Of a DNA stretch of 64,000 nucleotides, positions 27,001-35,805 are shown in pieces; positions within the stretch are counted from its first letter, which is position 1, and every line of letters begins with the position of its first letter. The DNA is from CAVYUC01 sp963783085 (lineage in GTDB: Bacteria > Bacteroidota > Bacteroidia > Bacteroidales > Prolixibacteraceae), in the NCBI GenBank assembly GCA_963783085.1, contig CAWAMJ010000006.1:248001-312000 (forward strand), read 5' to 3'. The notes beneath the pieces were generated by a model. The model had not been told where the DNA came from and did not search any database. It worked only from the letters and a program-made list of their open reading frames with translations. The translations under genes and the position numbers were made by a program.

Positions 27001-27779
27001 GATTTTCCGATTTCAACCGCTCTGAATTCAGGGCGTGGAACCTGGCATTGCAGTTGAAAAAGGCCGGCGATTACCAGTTGCTGGTGGTGAATGGGATACC
27101 GTCGCTGAACGAATCGATGTCGTATTTCCGGAAGGTTGTTATAACACGCAAATTGTTCAATCCGCTGGGAACAACAACCTACCGGAATTTCCTGATCACC
27201 GGCAACAACCTTCAGAAATTAATGGACGGAGAGAAAGTGGAGGATTACATCGGATTTTTCCGGGGAAACTATATTCAGCGTAACCAGTCACAACAATCTC
27301 AGGACGTCGCACTACCGGAACCGGCACAACTACCCGATGAGGCGGGAACAACTGTGAAGGAAAAAGTGCTTGAATCGACCGCTGCGCCTTCACAAGTATA
27401 TAGCGGGCCCTACAGCGAAGACGTTGGCAAACCACATTATTTCGTGTTTATTATTCCCGCAAAAGGAATCGATAAAGAAAGTTTCATACAGGGGATCGAG
27501 CAATTTAACCAGTCGAATTACCAAAACCTTGGTTTGAAAGTGGAAGAAAAACCGCTTGATGAAGTTCGGCAAATTGTTGCCATTTCAGGGCTCCCTGATG
27601 GTGAAACCGCAATGCAGTATTTTAAAATAGTGGTCCAAAACCGCGATTTATATGCACCAATCGGTTCGGAAAGTTACCGTAACTTCCTGATTTCCGCGGA
27701 TAATTATCATATTTTCCTGCAAGAAAAGAACATCATTGATTACATGAATTTTTACAAAAAGGTTTATTTGGGAGAATAA
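24042..27779 (+). CDS. porW: type IX secretion lipoprotein PorW/SprE (TPR protein)
   Basis: The large protein (1245 aa from TTG 24042, or 1235 aa from TTG 24072, which gives a neater signal LKKLFLYFLGLSVLVLFSVRC) matches PorW/SprE. The diagnostic start of the mature part is RAYHNVTSQYNVYFNANESLKDG, followed by TPR-like helices (DDSYLLMGKAYFYQ...) to about residue 770. From about 800 onward there are three related repeats of about 110-130 aa, each ending in a YxNFxI...DYxxFxxxxY block. PorW links the gliding/secretion motor to the translocon and to PorX signalling. The lipobox has Arg before Cys (SVRC), which is unusual. porX follows 83 bp downstream. Confidence 0.9.
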   Translation: MIEQIKKDLFLKKLFLYFLGLSVLVLFSVRCSTEKNTRMSRAYHNVTSQYNVYFNANESLKDGIENIEEKVEDDFTRILPVYKASDPSAARLVKSDMETAILKASKLIEIHSITDKPKPKRNRTRKYVEFASQDEFNKWVDDSYLLMGKAYFYQHNFMAAVNNLSFITRKYPDSDARFEAYVWLIRAYSEMERFVEAAEVIQTVQSATDFPKKLERDLAIATADYYMKQRDYDEAIRFLDIAIKKTFGKSRKARLQYIEAQLLQETGKSMQAAQAYIAVTKMNADYKMAFNAKINAAGVFSGEGDAEKMKKDLRKMLRDKKNVEFRDQIYFALGNIFFKEGNRDLAVENYEKSVANSFQNQYQRALSAITVADIYFKDLEYRKAQAYYDSAMIIIDETYPDYQQLSAKYSSLSNLIGNLLTVEREDSLQRVAQMPEIERESLIARLMKEEQERLRNAENMTLQNQQNSGYYRSNQYRMGMGSGQEGAGWYFYNPQTVSYGRVTFKQRWGQRKLEDDWRRSNKSTMSMDEMEEMAEGIDSSQIVVRVEDPMKKEFYTQDLPLSDSLMAVSHHRIEEALYNAGKIFKSEFSNYERSAQSFEELLKRYPETEYLLSAMFDLYDLYELMGNNQKANYYRNAIVTDFPQSKYAQYLVNPNFFVEMEVRTDSLNRLYQETFRSYRAGRYRDVISLAHNMKELRPDSVVMPKIDFMETVAQGTQTDIHNFEGLLKGYISSYPKAEPTSLATEILALIQDSTLADYQKLVDMGYINEEIQNEELLDAEKMENDEFGGKFSYDGDLLHYFVIAYPRDADIDLNRLKFDIANYNIDHYTKIDFDIETENLNDKIALAVIRSLTNKENALIYHRAIIRSAPVFQSLSGMDYVNFAISSDNYREMLSEKSMADYLKFFVKNYSRYIGSDFSDEEPELSPEELMAKARQEEEMLREKGQFVVVNAGGGTGSMFSANIDTTQNFVLAVKDLGMSLRPVLNGFSDFNRSEFRAWNLALQLKKAGDYQLLVVNGIPSLNESMSYFRKVVITRKLFNPLGTTTYRNFLITGNNLQKLMDGEKVEDYIGFFRGNYIQRNQSQQSQDVALPEPAQLPDEAGTTVKEKVLESTAAPSQVYSGPYSEDVGKPHYFVFIIPAKGIDKESFIQGIEQFNQSNYQNLGLKVEEKPLDEVRQIVAISGLPDGETAMQYFKIVVQNRDLYAPIGSESYRNFLISADNYHIFLQEKNIIDYMNFYKKVYLGE

Positions 27780-27862
27780 CCTAAATTTTAAAGTTTCAGG
27801 TAGGAAATTGCCGGGGCAAGTTTTTGTTTTTAATTTTACAGTTCATTTTTACAGGAAGCATT

Positions 27863-29419
27863 ATGAGGAAACCACGAATTCTCTGGATTGACGACGAAAT
27901 AGATTTGCTGAGGGCACACATTATTTTTTTACAGGAAAAAGACTACGAAGTTGAAACCGCCAACAACGGCCTTGATGCCGTTGAAAAGGTAAAATCAGAT
28001 TTTTTCGACGTTATTTTTCTGGATGAAAATATGCCGGGAATGACTGGTTTGGAAACGTTAACCGAAATAAAAGCGGTTTCGCCCAACGTGCCGGTGGTGA
28101 TGATTACCAAAAGCGAGGAAGAAAATATTATGGATGAAGCAATCGGTTCGAAAATTACCGATTACCTCATCAAACCGGTTAACCCGAAACAAATTTTGCT
28201 GACACTTAAAAAAAATATCGACCAGAAACGGTTGGTGACCCGGCAAACAACTTCGGCCTACCAAACCCAATTTTCGCAAATCGGGATGCGCATCAACGAA
28301 AGGTTGACGTTCGAAGAGTGGAAAGAAGTTTATAAAAATCTGGTTCACTGGGAGCTCGAACTAAGCGAATCAGAAGATTCGGCCATGGACCAAATTCTCA
28401 GCATGCAAAAAGAGGATGCAAACAAGGCATTTACCAGGTACATCAAAGAAAACTACACCTACTGGTTCGACATGGAATTTGGCGAACGGCCCATGCTGTC
28501 GCCCGATATATTTAAACACCGCATTTTTCCGTTGCTCGACGAAGGTAAAAAAGTGTTCGTTCTCGTTATCGATAACCTGCGGTTCGATCAATGGCGAACG
28601 CTCAGTCCCGTTTTCGAAGAATATTTTCGTGTCGTTTCCGATGAATTGTATTACAGCATCTTACCAACGGCTACCATGTATGCACGCAATTCAATTTTTG
28701 CCGGTTTGATGCCTTCGGAAATAGAAAAACTGTATCCGGATTTATGGGAAGACGATGATAATGAAGGTTATAAAAACCGGCATGAAGATGAGCTTTTGAT
28801 GAAACAAATGAGCCGCCGCGGCCGAAAAGAAAAGTTGTATTTCGATAAGGTGACCGGCATTCGGCGCGAAGGTCACACTTCGGAAAGTATTGCAAATATA
28901 CTGGACAGCGATTTATCAGTTTTGGTCTACAATTTTGTGGATATGATTTCTCATGCCCGAACGGAAATGGACATGATTCGCGAACTGGCAAACAACGAAA
29001 AAGCTTACCGTTCGCTCACGCTAAGCTGGTTCAACCATTCATCGTTGCTCGAACTGATCCGCAGTTTGGCAGAAAACGATATAAACGTGGTGGTTACAAC
29101 CGATCATGGAACCATTCGCGTTGACAATGCGGTGAAGATCATCGGTGATCGCGAAACGAATACGAACTTGCGCTATAAGCTGGGCAGAAATCTTAACTAC
29201 AAATCAAAACAGGTTTTCGAAGTTCGCGATCCAAGAAAGGTGTTTTTACCTTCGCGGAATGTAAGTACCAGTTATGTTTTTGCCTGCAATAATGATTTTC
29301 TTGCATATCCGAACAACTACAACTATTACGCTAATTATTACAAGGATACATTCCAGCACGGAGGTATTTCAATGGAGGAGATGATTATTCCCCTGGTTGT
29401 TTTACGCCCGAAAGGATAA
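27863..29419 (+). CDS. porX: type IX secretion response regulator PorX (receiver + PglZ phosphatase)
   Basis: From the ATG at 27863 the product is 518 aa. The receiver domain (1-120) has acidic residues D10/D11, phosphoacceptor D54 in FLDENMPGMTG and the lysine in YLIKPVNP. A helical linker leads to a C-terminal alkaline-phosphatase-like PglZ domain from about 200, with VLVIDNLRFDQW, TATMYARNSIF and VVTTDHGTIRV as metal-site segments. PorX, with the sensor PorY, controls type IX secretion genes, and the PglZ domain hydrolyses cyclic oligonucleotides. Adjacency to porW fits a shared role; an upstream TTG at 27824 is also in frame but less likely. Confidence 0.93.
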   Translation: MRKPRILWIDDEIDLLRAHIIFLQEKDYEVETANNGLDAVEKVKSDFFDVIFLDENMPGMTGLETLTEIKAVSPNVPVVMITKSEEENIMDEAIGSKITDYLIKPVNPKQILLTLKKNIDQKRLVTRQTTSAYQTQFSQIGMRINERLTFEEWKEVYKNLVHWELELSESEDSAMDQILSMQKEDANKAFTRYIKENYTYWFDMEFGERPMLSPDIFKHRIFPLLDEGKKVFVLVIDNLRFDQWRTLSPVFEEYFRVVSDELYYSILPTATMYARNSIFAGLMPSEIEKLYPDLWEDDDNEGYKNRHEDELLMKQMSRRGRKEKLYFDKVTGIRREGHTSESIANILDSDLSVLVYNFVDMISHARTEMDMIRELANNEKAYRSLTLSWFNHSSLLELIRSLAENDINVVVTTDHGTIRVDNAVKIIGDRETNTNLRYKLGRNLNYKSKQVFEVRDPRKVFLPSRNVSTSYVFACNNDFLAYPNNYNYYANYYKDTFQHGGISMEEMIIPLVVLRPKG

Positions 29420-29457
29420 AAAGCCTGTTTGATTTTTTTTTCCGTTTTACAAACACA

Positions 29458-29609
29458 TTAATTTTACTTTGACATTTTAGAAAAATCAACCTGATTTTAC
29501 CCTAAAATCACTAAAAGGATCAGGATGATTTTTCTCTTTTCTTCCTTTAGGACCGAGGTAAAAAAGGAGAAAAATCTATTTTTAAACCAATCTGTCAAAG
29601 TAAAATTAA
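29458..29609. repeat. MITE-like inverted-repeat element between porX and pirin gene
   Basis: Perfect 17-bp terminal inverted repeats, TTAATTTTACTTTGACA (29458-29474) and its complement (29593-29609), enclose a 152-bp element. Inside, AGAAAAATCAACCTGAT (29479-29495) pairs with ATCAGGATGATTTTTCT (29519-29535), with one mismatch. The segment GATTTTTCTC at 29527-29536 can instead pair with GAGAAAAATC at 29567-29576, so two alternative hairpins compete. No transposase or gene is inside. Whether it is mobile is unproven. Confidence 0.75.
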
Positions 29610-29660
29610 CTAAAAACCAAATGCAGTTTTCTGTGTTTTTTCCCAGAAAAGGATTTTGTA

Positions 29661-30515
29661 ATGAGAACAATCAGAAAATTACACAGGGCAGAATATTCAC
29701 CCATTGCCGATTTGGTAACTTACCGGGCGCTTCCAACGCGCTCAATTGAAATGATTGACCCGTTTCTGTTTTTAAATCATCATGGTTTTCAAACTTACCA
29801 GCCGGATAACAGTGGTTTGCCTTTTGGTCCGCATCCGCACCGGGGTTTCGAAACGGTAACTTTCATTTTGAAGGGAGATATCAGCCACAAGGATTCAGGA
29901 GGTTACGAAAGCGTTATCGATTCAGGAGGAGTTCAATGGATGACTGCCGGAAAAGGTTTGATACATGCCGAGGAGTCGTCGGAGAAATTCAAAAAGGAAG
30001 GTGGGGAACTTGAAATCCTGCAACTGTGGGTTAACCTGCCTGCGAAATACAAAATGGTGGAACCCAAATATACCGGGCTGCAAAAAGAAGATATTCCAAA
30101 AGTTGAAACGGATAATGGGAAAGTCGTTATTGATGCTGTTTCGGGAACCTGGAAGGGAACCGGGGGAGCTTTTCGTTCATTGACAGATGTGCATCTTGCT
30201 GTTTTAAATTTTCAGGAAACCGGCAAAATTCAATTTGAAGTTGAACCGGAGCGAAATATTTTCTTCTATGTCATCAGCGGGAAATTGCTGGTGAATGCGC
30301 AGGTTGCTGAGATGCATACACTTGTGGCATTCAATAACGATGGGGAAACTATCGAAGCAGAGGCGCTCACCGACGCTGTTGTTCTTTTTGGGCACGCAAA
30401 ACCATTTAATGAACCGGTGGTTGCACAGGGGCCTTTTGTAATGAATTCGGAAAAAGAAATTGTGGAGGCATACAACGATTACCGTACCGGAAAATTTGGG
30501 AGCTGGGCAGAGTGA
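29661..30515 (+). CDS. pirin family protein
   Basis: The 284-aa bicupin has the pirin metal-site block PHPHRGFETVTFILKG (about residues 56-72), then SGGVQWMTAGKGLIHAEE, which supplies the other His/Glu ligands. The C-terminal cupin ends near ALTDAVVLFGHAKPFNEP. Pirins bind one iron and some act as quercetin 2,3-dioxygenases; the physiological role in bacteria is unclear. It starts 52 bp after the MITE-like element. Length fits the family. Confidence 0.92.
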   Translation: MRTIRKLHRAEYSPIADLVTYRALPTRSIEMIDPFLFLNHHGFQTYQPDNSGLPFGPHPHRGFETVTFILKGDISHKDSGGYESVIDSGGVQWMTAGKGLIHAEESSEKFKKEGGELEILQLWVNLPAKYKMVEPKYTGLQKEDIPKVETDNGKVVIDAVSGTWKGTGGAFRSLTDVHLAVLNFQETGKIQFEVEPERNIFFYVISGKLLVNAQVAEMHTLVAFNNDGETIEAEALTDAVVLFGHAKPFNEPVVAQGPFVMNSEKEIVEAYNDYRTGKFGSWAE

Positions 30516-30605
30516 CATAAATCAGTAAAAAAACGCTGCGATTACCTGAACGATTTGTACCGTTTTATGTTGAACAAATGAATAAACAATTTTAACAACA
30601 TCATC

Positions 30606-31622
30606 ATGAAATACAATCTTTTAGGCAACACGGGATTAAAAGTATCGGAACTTTGTCTGGGAACCATGACTTTTGGTGGCCGGGGCATGTGGACAGCCAT
30701 CGGCACGCTTCCGCAGGAACAGGTAAATGAACTCATGAAACAATCTGTGGATAACGGTATTAATTTCGTCGACACTGCAAATGTTTACAGCGAAGGCTTG
30801 AGTGAACAAATGACCGGCCAGGCAATTCTCGATTTGGGTTTAAACCGTAACGAACTGGTAATTGCCACAAAAGTGCGCGGGAAAACGGGAGAGGGGCCAA
30901 ACGATTCGGGCCTTAGCCGCAAACATATTCTGCAGCAAGCCGAAGAAAGTCTTGAACGATTAAATACCGATTACATCGATTTGTACCAGATTCATGGTTT
31001 CGATGAATTGACGCCAATGGAAGAAACATTGGAAGCACTGGATTCGCTCGTGAAAAGCGGAAAAGTACGTTACATTGGTTGCAGTAATCTGGCTGCCTGG
31101 CAAATTATGAAAGCGCTGGGAATTTCGGAACGAAACCATCTCTCGAAATTTGTTTCGTTGCAGGCGTATTATACGATTGCCGGTCGCGATCTGGAGCGGG
31201 AGATTGTACCGATGTTACTCGATCAGCAAATGGGATTGCTGGTGTGGAGCCCGCTGGCAGGCGGCTTGCTCAGCGGAAAATTTGGCCGAGACAAAGAAAC
31301 AAAAGAAGGACGGCGCGTTGAATTTGATTTTCCTCCGGTGAATAAAGAAAAGGCATACGACGTTATAGAAGTGATGGAAAAAATTTCGACTGAAAAAGGA
31401 ATTTCTGTCGCGCAAATTGCACTGGCCTGGTTGCTGCACCAACCAGCTGTTACTTCAGTTATAATCGGGGCTAAAAAGCCGGAGCAGCTTGCCGATAATC
31501 TAAAATCGGTAGATGTAAAATTTACTGCCGATGAACTCAGCCAGTTGTTGGAAGCAAGCGAATTGCCAAAGGAATATCCGGGCTGGATGCTTGAACATCA
31601 GGGTGCTGACCGAAAGAAATAG
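30606..31622 (+). CDS. aldo/keto reductase
   Basis: The 338-aa TIM-barrel protein has the AKR features: LGTMTFGG, FVDTANVYSEGLSE with the catalytic Asp-Tyr (D and Y), ATKVRGK with the lysine, and the C-terminal NADPH region TSVIIGAKKPEQLADN. It resembles the YghZ/PdxI-like AKR groups and should reduce aldehydes or ketones with NADPH in the cytoplasm. No specific substrate can be named. A bidirectional terminator follows. Confidence 0.92.
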   Translation: MKYNLLGNTGLKVSELCLGTMTFGGRGMWTAIGTLPQEQVNELMKQSVDNGINFVDTANVYSEGLSEQMTGQAILDLGLNRNELVIATKVRGKTGEGPNDSGLSRKHILQQAEESLERLNTDYIDLYQIHGFDELTPMEETLEALDSLVKSGKVRYIGCSNLAAWQIMKALGISERNHLSKFVSLQAYYTIAGRDLEREIVPMLLDQQMGLLVWSPLAGGLLSGKFGRDKETKEGRRVEFDFPPVNKEKAYDVIEVMEKISTEKGISVAQIALAWLLHQPAVTSVIIGAKKPEQLADNLKSVDVKFTADELSQLLEASELPKEYPGWMLEHQGADRKK

Positions 31623-31661
31623 CGCCTCGCAACGTTTGGATTTTTTAAAACGTAAGCAACA

Positions 31662-31694
31662 AAAAATGCCTGCCGGAAACCAGCAGGCATTTTT
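31662..31694. terminator. bidirectional terminator between aldo/keto reductase and L,D-transpeptidase genes
   Basis: AAAAATGCCTGC (31662-31673) and GCAGGCATTTTT (31683-31694) form a stem with a CGGAAACCA loop, with A and T tracts on both sides. It serves the convergent genes on both strands. Confidence 0.88.
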
Positions 31695-31726
31695 CATCAT
31701 GAAAACAATAAACTTGAAAATTTATT

Positions 31727-32438
31727 TTATCCTTGAACAGAAGCCAGATTTTCAACCGGATTTAATATTTTCGATTTCGCAGTGAAATTATTATCGGGCG
31801 AATAAATAAATAAAACACTTCCCCCGTAAATGGCATTGATTACATCCTTATGAATTGCCATCGGTATGGAAGGGCAACCCAAACTTCTTCCCAATCGCCC
31901 GTTTTGTTTAATAAAATCGCTGCTTACATAATTTGCGCCATGAACTACAATCGCTCTTTTTCGTGCGTTATCGTTAAAACCTTTGTCCATACCGTCGAGC
32001 CTTAGCGATAATCCGTGCTTGCCGCGATATTTTTTCTGCAGTTACATAAAAACCAAGCGAACTGGAATTCGAATTTGGTACGTTTGAAAACTTTTCGGCG
32101 ATGTTGTTTCCTGTATTTCTTCCGTGCGCAACATAGTTGTTAAACAGAACCGTTTTGTTTTCCAAATCAATTACCCAAAAACGTTTTTGAGTAGAAGGAA
32201 GACTAAAATCGACAACTGTTAAAATGTTCTTTTTAATTTTTCCTGAAGCCATCAGGTTATTATATCCTTTCATTGCCAGCGAAAATGCTTCCCACGAAGG
32301 TATAGCCTGGCTGGCATCCGCTTTCAGAATGGTGTAAACTTGTTGTGAATCAACTGCATGTGTTGGTGAGTTTGCTGCGTCGATAGCTGTAAAACCGCAC
32401 AACATCAGCATGAAGAAGGCAATAAATGTTTTTCTCAT
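31727..32438 (-). CDS. murein L,D-transpeptidase catalytic-domain protein, apparent +1 frameshift
   Basis: Two frames together give about 237 aa. The first (from ATG 32438, MRKTFIAFFMLM...) has a signal peptide and HAVDSQQVY...PSTQKRFWVID. The second contains KGFNDNARKRAIVVHGANYV and the catalytic GRSLGCPSIP. In the gap the correct frame reads GKHGLSLRLDGMDKG, and it is reached if one T is removed from the run of six at 32030-32035 (six A on the coding strand). Family members act on peptidoglycan cross-links in the periplasm. The gene is either a recent pseudogene, phase-variable by the A6 run, or a consensus error. Confidence 0.85.
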
Positions 32439-32453
32439 AGCGTTTATCTCCAC

Positions 32454-32794
32454 TTTTTTTACAATTATTTTGCATTAAAAATTCTCTGCTCCTGTTTTAC
32501 TGATTAATTCAGTGTTTGGGATAAAATCCGAAAATAATTTTTTGGGACTGTCTTTATATAACAATTACCATACCATAAATAATTATTCTGTTATTAAACT
32601 GAAATTCAGATATTTATGGCCTGGTTTAACAACTATAAACCAATAAATACAATTGTTTTTCAGATTGGTAAAAAGCTCGCATATTGTTTTAGAACGACGG
32701 GCGCAAAATAATTAACAAAATCAGCATATAATGTTAATGAATGATAAAAGTCCTTAAAATTCAGAGGATGAATCCGTTTAAAATCATGAAAATT
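32454..32794. other. 341-bp AT-rich gap between two L,D-transpeptidase genes
   Basis: No gene or RNA is seen. It contains a small inverted repeat TGGTTTAACAACTATAAACCA (about 32622) and many T/A runs. It presumably holds the promoter of the downstream minus-strand gene, but no clear TAnnTTTG box was found. Confidence 0.5.
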
Positions 32795-34477
32795 TTATTG
32801 CTGAAGTTGAGCCATTTTGTTTTTGGAGGGAGCTTTAAAGAAAGGAAGTGAAAGTTGATCGAAATCATAAATATCGTCTCTGAACTGAATTAATCCTGAT
32901 TCATCGACCCATGCAGTTCGGTAAATGATGTAAACAGGCACCGGCCGGTCGAGAACAACAGAGGTTGTTTTCCCAGAGGCCTGTATTTCGCGGATTTTTT
33001 CTGTCGGCATTTGGCCGTCCAAAATTGTTTCTGCCAACTGAAACGGCTTTTCAAGCCGGATGCAACCGTGGCTGAAATCGCGTTCTGCCCGGTTAAACAG
33101 GTAATCTGCCGGGGTATCGTGGAGATAAATGCTATGGTTGTTTGGCAACATAAATTTAATTCTTCCCAAAGCATTGGTGCTGCCGGGCCGCTGTACAATC
33201 CGGTATGGAAAATTAGATGGCGTAATTTTCGACCAGTTGACTTTAGTTGGATCGATTTCCTCGTTGCTGGTATATGAGCCTTTTAGCAACATATAATTAT
33301 TTCGCGATAAGTATGTTGGATCTGTTTTTATTCGCGGCAACATTTCTTCCGTGGCGATACTGTGCGGTACATTCCATGTTGGATTAAAAACGAGGTAAGT
33401 AATCGTGTCTTTTAGAATCGGTGTGTACTTTTCGATTTTGCCGACCACTACCTTCATTTTTTGAATCAGTTTGTCATTTTCGAAATATTCCAGTGAGTAA
33501 TCCGGAACATTGACAAAAATTATGCGGTTACCTGTTTTTTCGGGCATCCGGCGAATGCGATCGAGGTTAAGCTTTATCTGGTTAATGCGGTAGTCAATCG
33601 GCTTGTTCATTTCCTTCAACGTATTTTTACCCGGTACTCCGTCGGCTTCCAATCCGTGCCGGCGCTGGAAATGTATAACAGCCTCTGTCAGCCGGTCATC
33701 AAATAATCTGGCATAAATGTATGATGAATCTGCATTTGCGAGGTCGCCGGTAGCAGCTAAATATTTTTTCAATCGTACTACTTCGTTAACAGAATCGTTG
33801 GGGTGCAAAGTTGGAATATCGCCCGGAGCCGGCCATCCACCCGCTTCTTTTTCCCGATACAATTGATTTAAAGCAGAAAGCATGGAATTGTATTCTTCAT
33901 TATCAGGTTTTAACTCGTTCAGCGATTTTTTGATATTGCCTTTTTCCAGCGATTCTTCCAGGTGTTCGATCATATTTACCTGCTGCGGAAGCACTTCCCA
34001 AACTACGTTCAACTCATTCGGATCTACCCTTCCTTTCGCGAGATCCGAAGCATAGTCGAAGTAAGCTTTGGTCATCAGAAAATCAATTTTGGATATGCGC
34101 GCATAAAAAGAGTCATCGGTTACATTAAAATCGCGTACATCGCTCTTAATTTCCGGCAGGTTGTAAAACTCGCCCGATAATCCTTCATTTTTTGAATCTT
34201 CAAGCTGTTGGAGCAATTCCCGGCCGTTTTTTGTTATTTTTCCTTTATCAAACCAGGCCAGTTCATTATTTCGTTGCCCGTAAAATTTGGCAAGCAACGT
34301 AAAATCTTCCTTTGATCCGGCTAAATCAACAAATTCATTTGTATTTATATGTGCCGAACGATCCTCAATGGCATTTGTGGTTCTTGTTGAGGGAGATACC
34401 TGTTTTTCAGCCACCGGAGTTCCAAATGATAAAGTCAGTATAAAATTAAATAAAGCAACAAAAATAATGTGTACCAT
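32795..34477 (-). CDS. L,D-transpeptidase YcbB-like (scaffold, PG-binding and YkuD domains)
   Basis: The 560-aa protein has an N-terminal hydrophobic segment (VHIIFVALFNFILTLSF) as signal or anchor and a long helical scaffold. A peptidoglycan-binding-like region contains VIHFQRRHGLEADGVPGKNT (about 265-290). The C-terminal YkuD domain has the catalytic HDTPA...SHGCIRLEKP. YcbB-type enzymes make 3-3 cross-links and can rescue wall synthesis under beta-lactam or envelope stress. It lies beside a second, frameshifted L,D-transpeptidase on the same strand, with an unrelated fold layout. Confidence 0.92.
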   Translation of the reverse strand: MVHIIFVALFNFILTLSFGTPVAEKQVSPSTRTTNAIEDRSAHINTNEFVDLAGSKEDFTLLAKFYGQRNNELAWFDKGKITKNGRELLQQLEDSKNEGLSGEFYNLPEIKSDVRDFNVTDDSFYARISKIDFLMTKAYFDYASDLAKGRVDPNELNVVWEVLPQQVNMIEHLEESLEKGNIKKSLNELKPDNEEYNSMLSALNQLYREKEAGGWPAPGDIPTLHPNDSVNEVVRLKKYLAATGDLANADSSYIYARLFDDRLTEAVIHFQRRHGLEADGVPGKNTLKEMNKPIDYRINQIKLNLDRIRRMPEKTGNRIIFVNVPDYSLEYFENDKLIQKMKVVVGKIEKYTPILKDTITYLVFNPTWNVPHSIATEEMLPRIKTDPTYLSRNNYMLLKGSYTSNEEIDPTKVNWSKITPSNFPYRIVQRPGSTNALGRIKFMLPNNHSIYLHDTPADYLFNRAERDFSHGCIRLEKPFQLAETILDGQMPTEKIREIQASGKTTSVVLDRPVPVYIIYRTAWVDESGLIQFRDDIYDFDQLSLPFFKAPSKNKMAQLQQ

Positions 34478-34680
34478 TTTTTTAACCGTTTGTTTGGTGG
34501 CTTAGAAATTTTCAAAGACTGTGCCAGCCTGTTCGCAGAAAGCCGCTAAAATTACCGGTGCGTTTGCCATAGCTGAAATAATTTGCCTGGTAAATTGCAT
34601 TTATTTTTCAGGCGGGAAAAAAATCAAACGCTTTAATTCCCCCTTAACAAAAAGATAAAAAGTACTTTAGCAGACATCAA

Positions 34681-35307
34681 ATGAATAAGTTTATGAATTA
34701 TTTTGAACGAGAGACTAAAACACAGTTTCCGCTGATTTTAACATTGCCGTTATTTTTTGCTGTTTTGGCAGCCTGCTCGCATCCGTTACCTTGTGTAGAA
34801 CTGGAAACAGATTTGGGTAATATTGTCCTGGAAATTGATACCGTTAATGCTCCGGAAACAGCTGCGAATTTTTTGCGCCGCGTTAAAGAAGGAACTTATA
34901 ATGATGCTTTCTTTTACAGGGTGGTCAGAAAAAACAATCAGCCTGATAACAGCATCAAAATAGAAGTAATTCAAGGTGGATTATTTAACGAGGCAACGAT
35001 TGCCAACTATCCGGTAATTGCACATGAAACAACCGTAAAAACAGGATTGAAACACCTGAACGGCACATTATCGATGGCCAGGGCCGAACCGGGAACAGCT
35101 TCCACAGAATTTTTCATTTGTATTGGCAGCCAGCCGGAACTGGATTTCAATGGAAGGCGAAATCCGGATGGACAAGGTTTTGCAGCATTTGGACGAGTAA
35201 TTAAGGGATTGGATGTAGTTCGTAAGGTTCAGAATTTACCCGATAAAAACCAGTACTTGTTGAAACCTGTTAAAATTATACAAGCGAGTATAAAAACCCG
35301 CAGATAA
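34681..35307 (+). CDS. cyclophilin-type peptidyl-prolyl isomerase, lipoprotein
   Basis: The 208-aa protein has a lipoprotein signal (LPLFFAVLAAC, Cys near residue 32) and then a cyclophilin domain: IVLEIDTVNAPETAANFL, FFYRVV, GTLSMARAEPGTASTEFFIC and GFAAFGRVIKGLDVV. It catalyses cis/trans isomerisation of Xaa-Pro bonds, probably in the periplasm. The start used is ATG 34681; an internal ATG at 34693 is possible. It is divergent from the L,D-transpeptidase gene. Confidence 0.9.
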   Translation: MNKFMNYFERETKTQFPLILTLPLFFAVLAACSHPLPCVELETDLGNIVLEIDTVNAPETAANFLRRVKEGTYNDAFFYRVVRKNNQPDNSIKIEVIQGGLFNEATIANYPVIAHETTVKTGLKHLNGTLSMARAEPGTASTEFFICIGSQPELDFNGRRNPDGQGFAAFGRVIKGLDVVRKVQNLPDKNQYLLKPVKIIQASIKTRR

Positions 35308-35358
35308 TGTGAATGAAACCGGGTTAAAAAAAGCGGGAAACCCGCTCCTGAAATTTTT

Positions 35359-35550
35359 TTATGCCGCCACGTCGGCGAAAACCTCCTGGAGTACATCAGG
35401 ATAAGTATCGTTGAAATGTTCGTAACACCATTTACTCAATTCCGGTATTTCTTCCGGTTCTAACCAGTTAACACATTTATTCAGTTCTTTACGAAATAAC
35501 CGTTTACTAAAGCTCACTTTAGGTAAAATTATTTTTGAATATTCAAGCAT
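35359..35550 (-). CDS. small conserved-type hypothetical protein (63 aa)
   Basis: The product begins MLEYSKIILPKVSFSKRLFRKEL and continues with an acidic C-terminal half ending FADVAA. The start EYSKIILxKVSFxxxLFxKE recurs in short Bacteroidota proteins I recall without known function. A hairpin-like pair of GCGGGAAACCCGC lies just downstream (35332-35345) and may terminate it and the cyclophilin gene. Confidence 0.55.
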   Translation of the reverse strand: MLEYSKIILPKVSFSKRLFRKELNKCVNWLEPEEIPELSKWCYEHFNDTYPDVLQEVFADVAA

Positions 35551-35805
35551 GGTTTAACTGTTTTTATTGTTTGACGTAAATAATGGTTTAATTTAAAAAT
35601 ATAGTTTGAAACTAAATATGTTGTAAAATATCATTTAACACATATTAACAAAATATTGGCCGATTTGATGAATTAAATAGCTGAAAATCAATTCGATTGA
35701 TGGATTATACGAACTTTTGTCCCGCAGCATTATTTCAAATCTTTTGTAATTCCAATTATTCCAGATAAAAAGTTACAGTATTTTTTACAGGATGATAGTT
35801 TTTTA
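35551..35805. other. AT-rich gap without a gene between small protein and trpA
   Basis: Mostly A/T with TTAACA runs. It contains no coding frame of interest. The trp operon terminator candidate lies at its right-hand end. Confidence 0.5.

Noticed and set aside
29525..29749. 74-codon frame on the plus strand starting inside the MITE-like element
   Set aside because: It runs through the inverted repeat and then overlaps the start of the pirin gene in another frame; no family resemblance.
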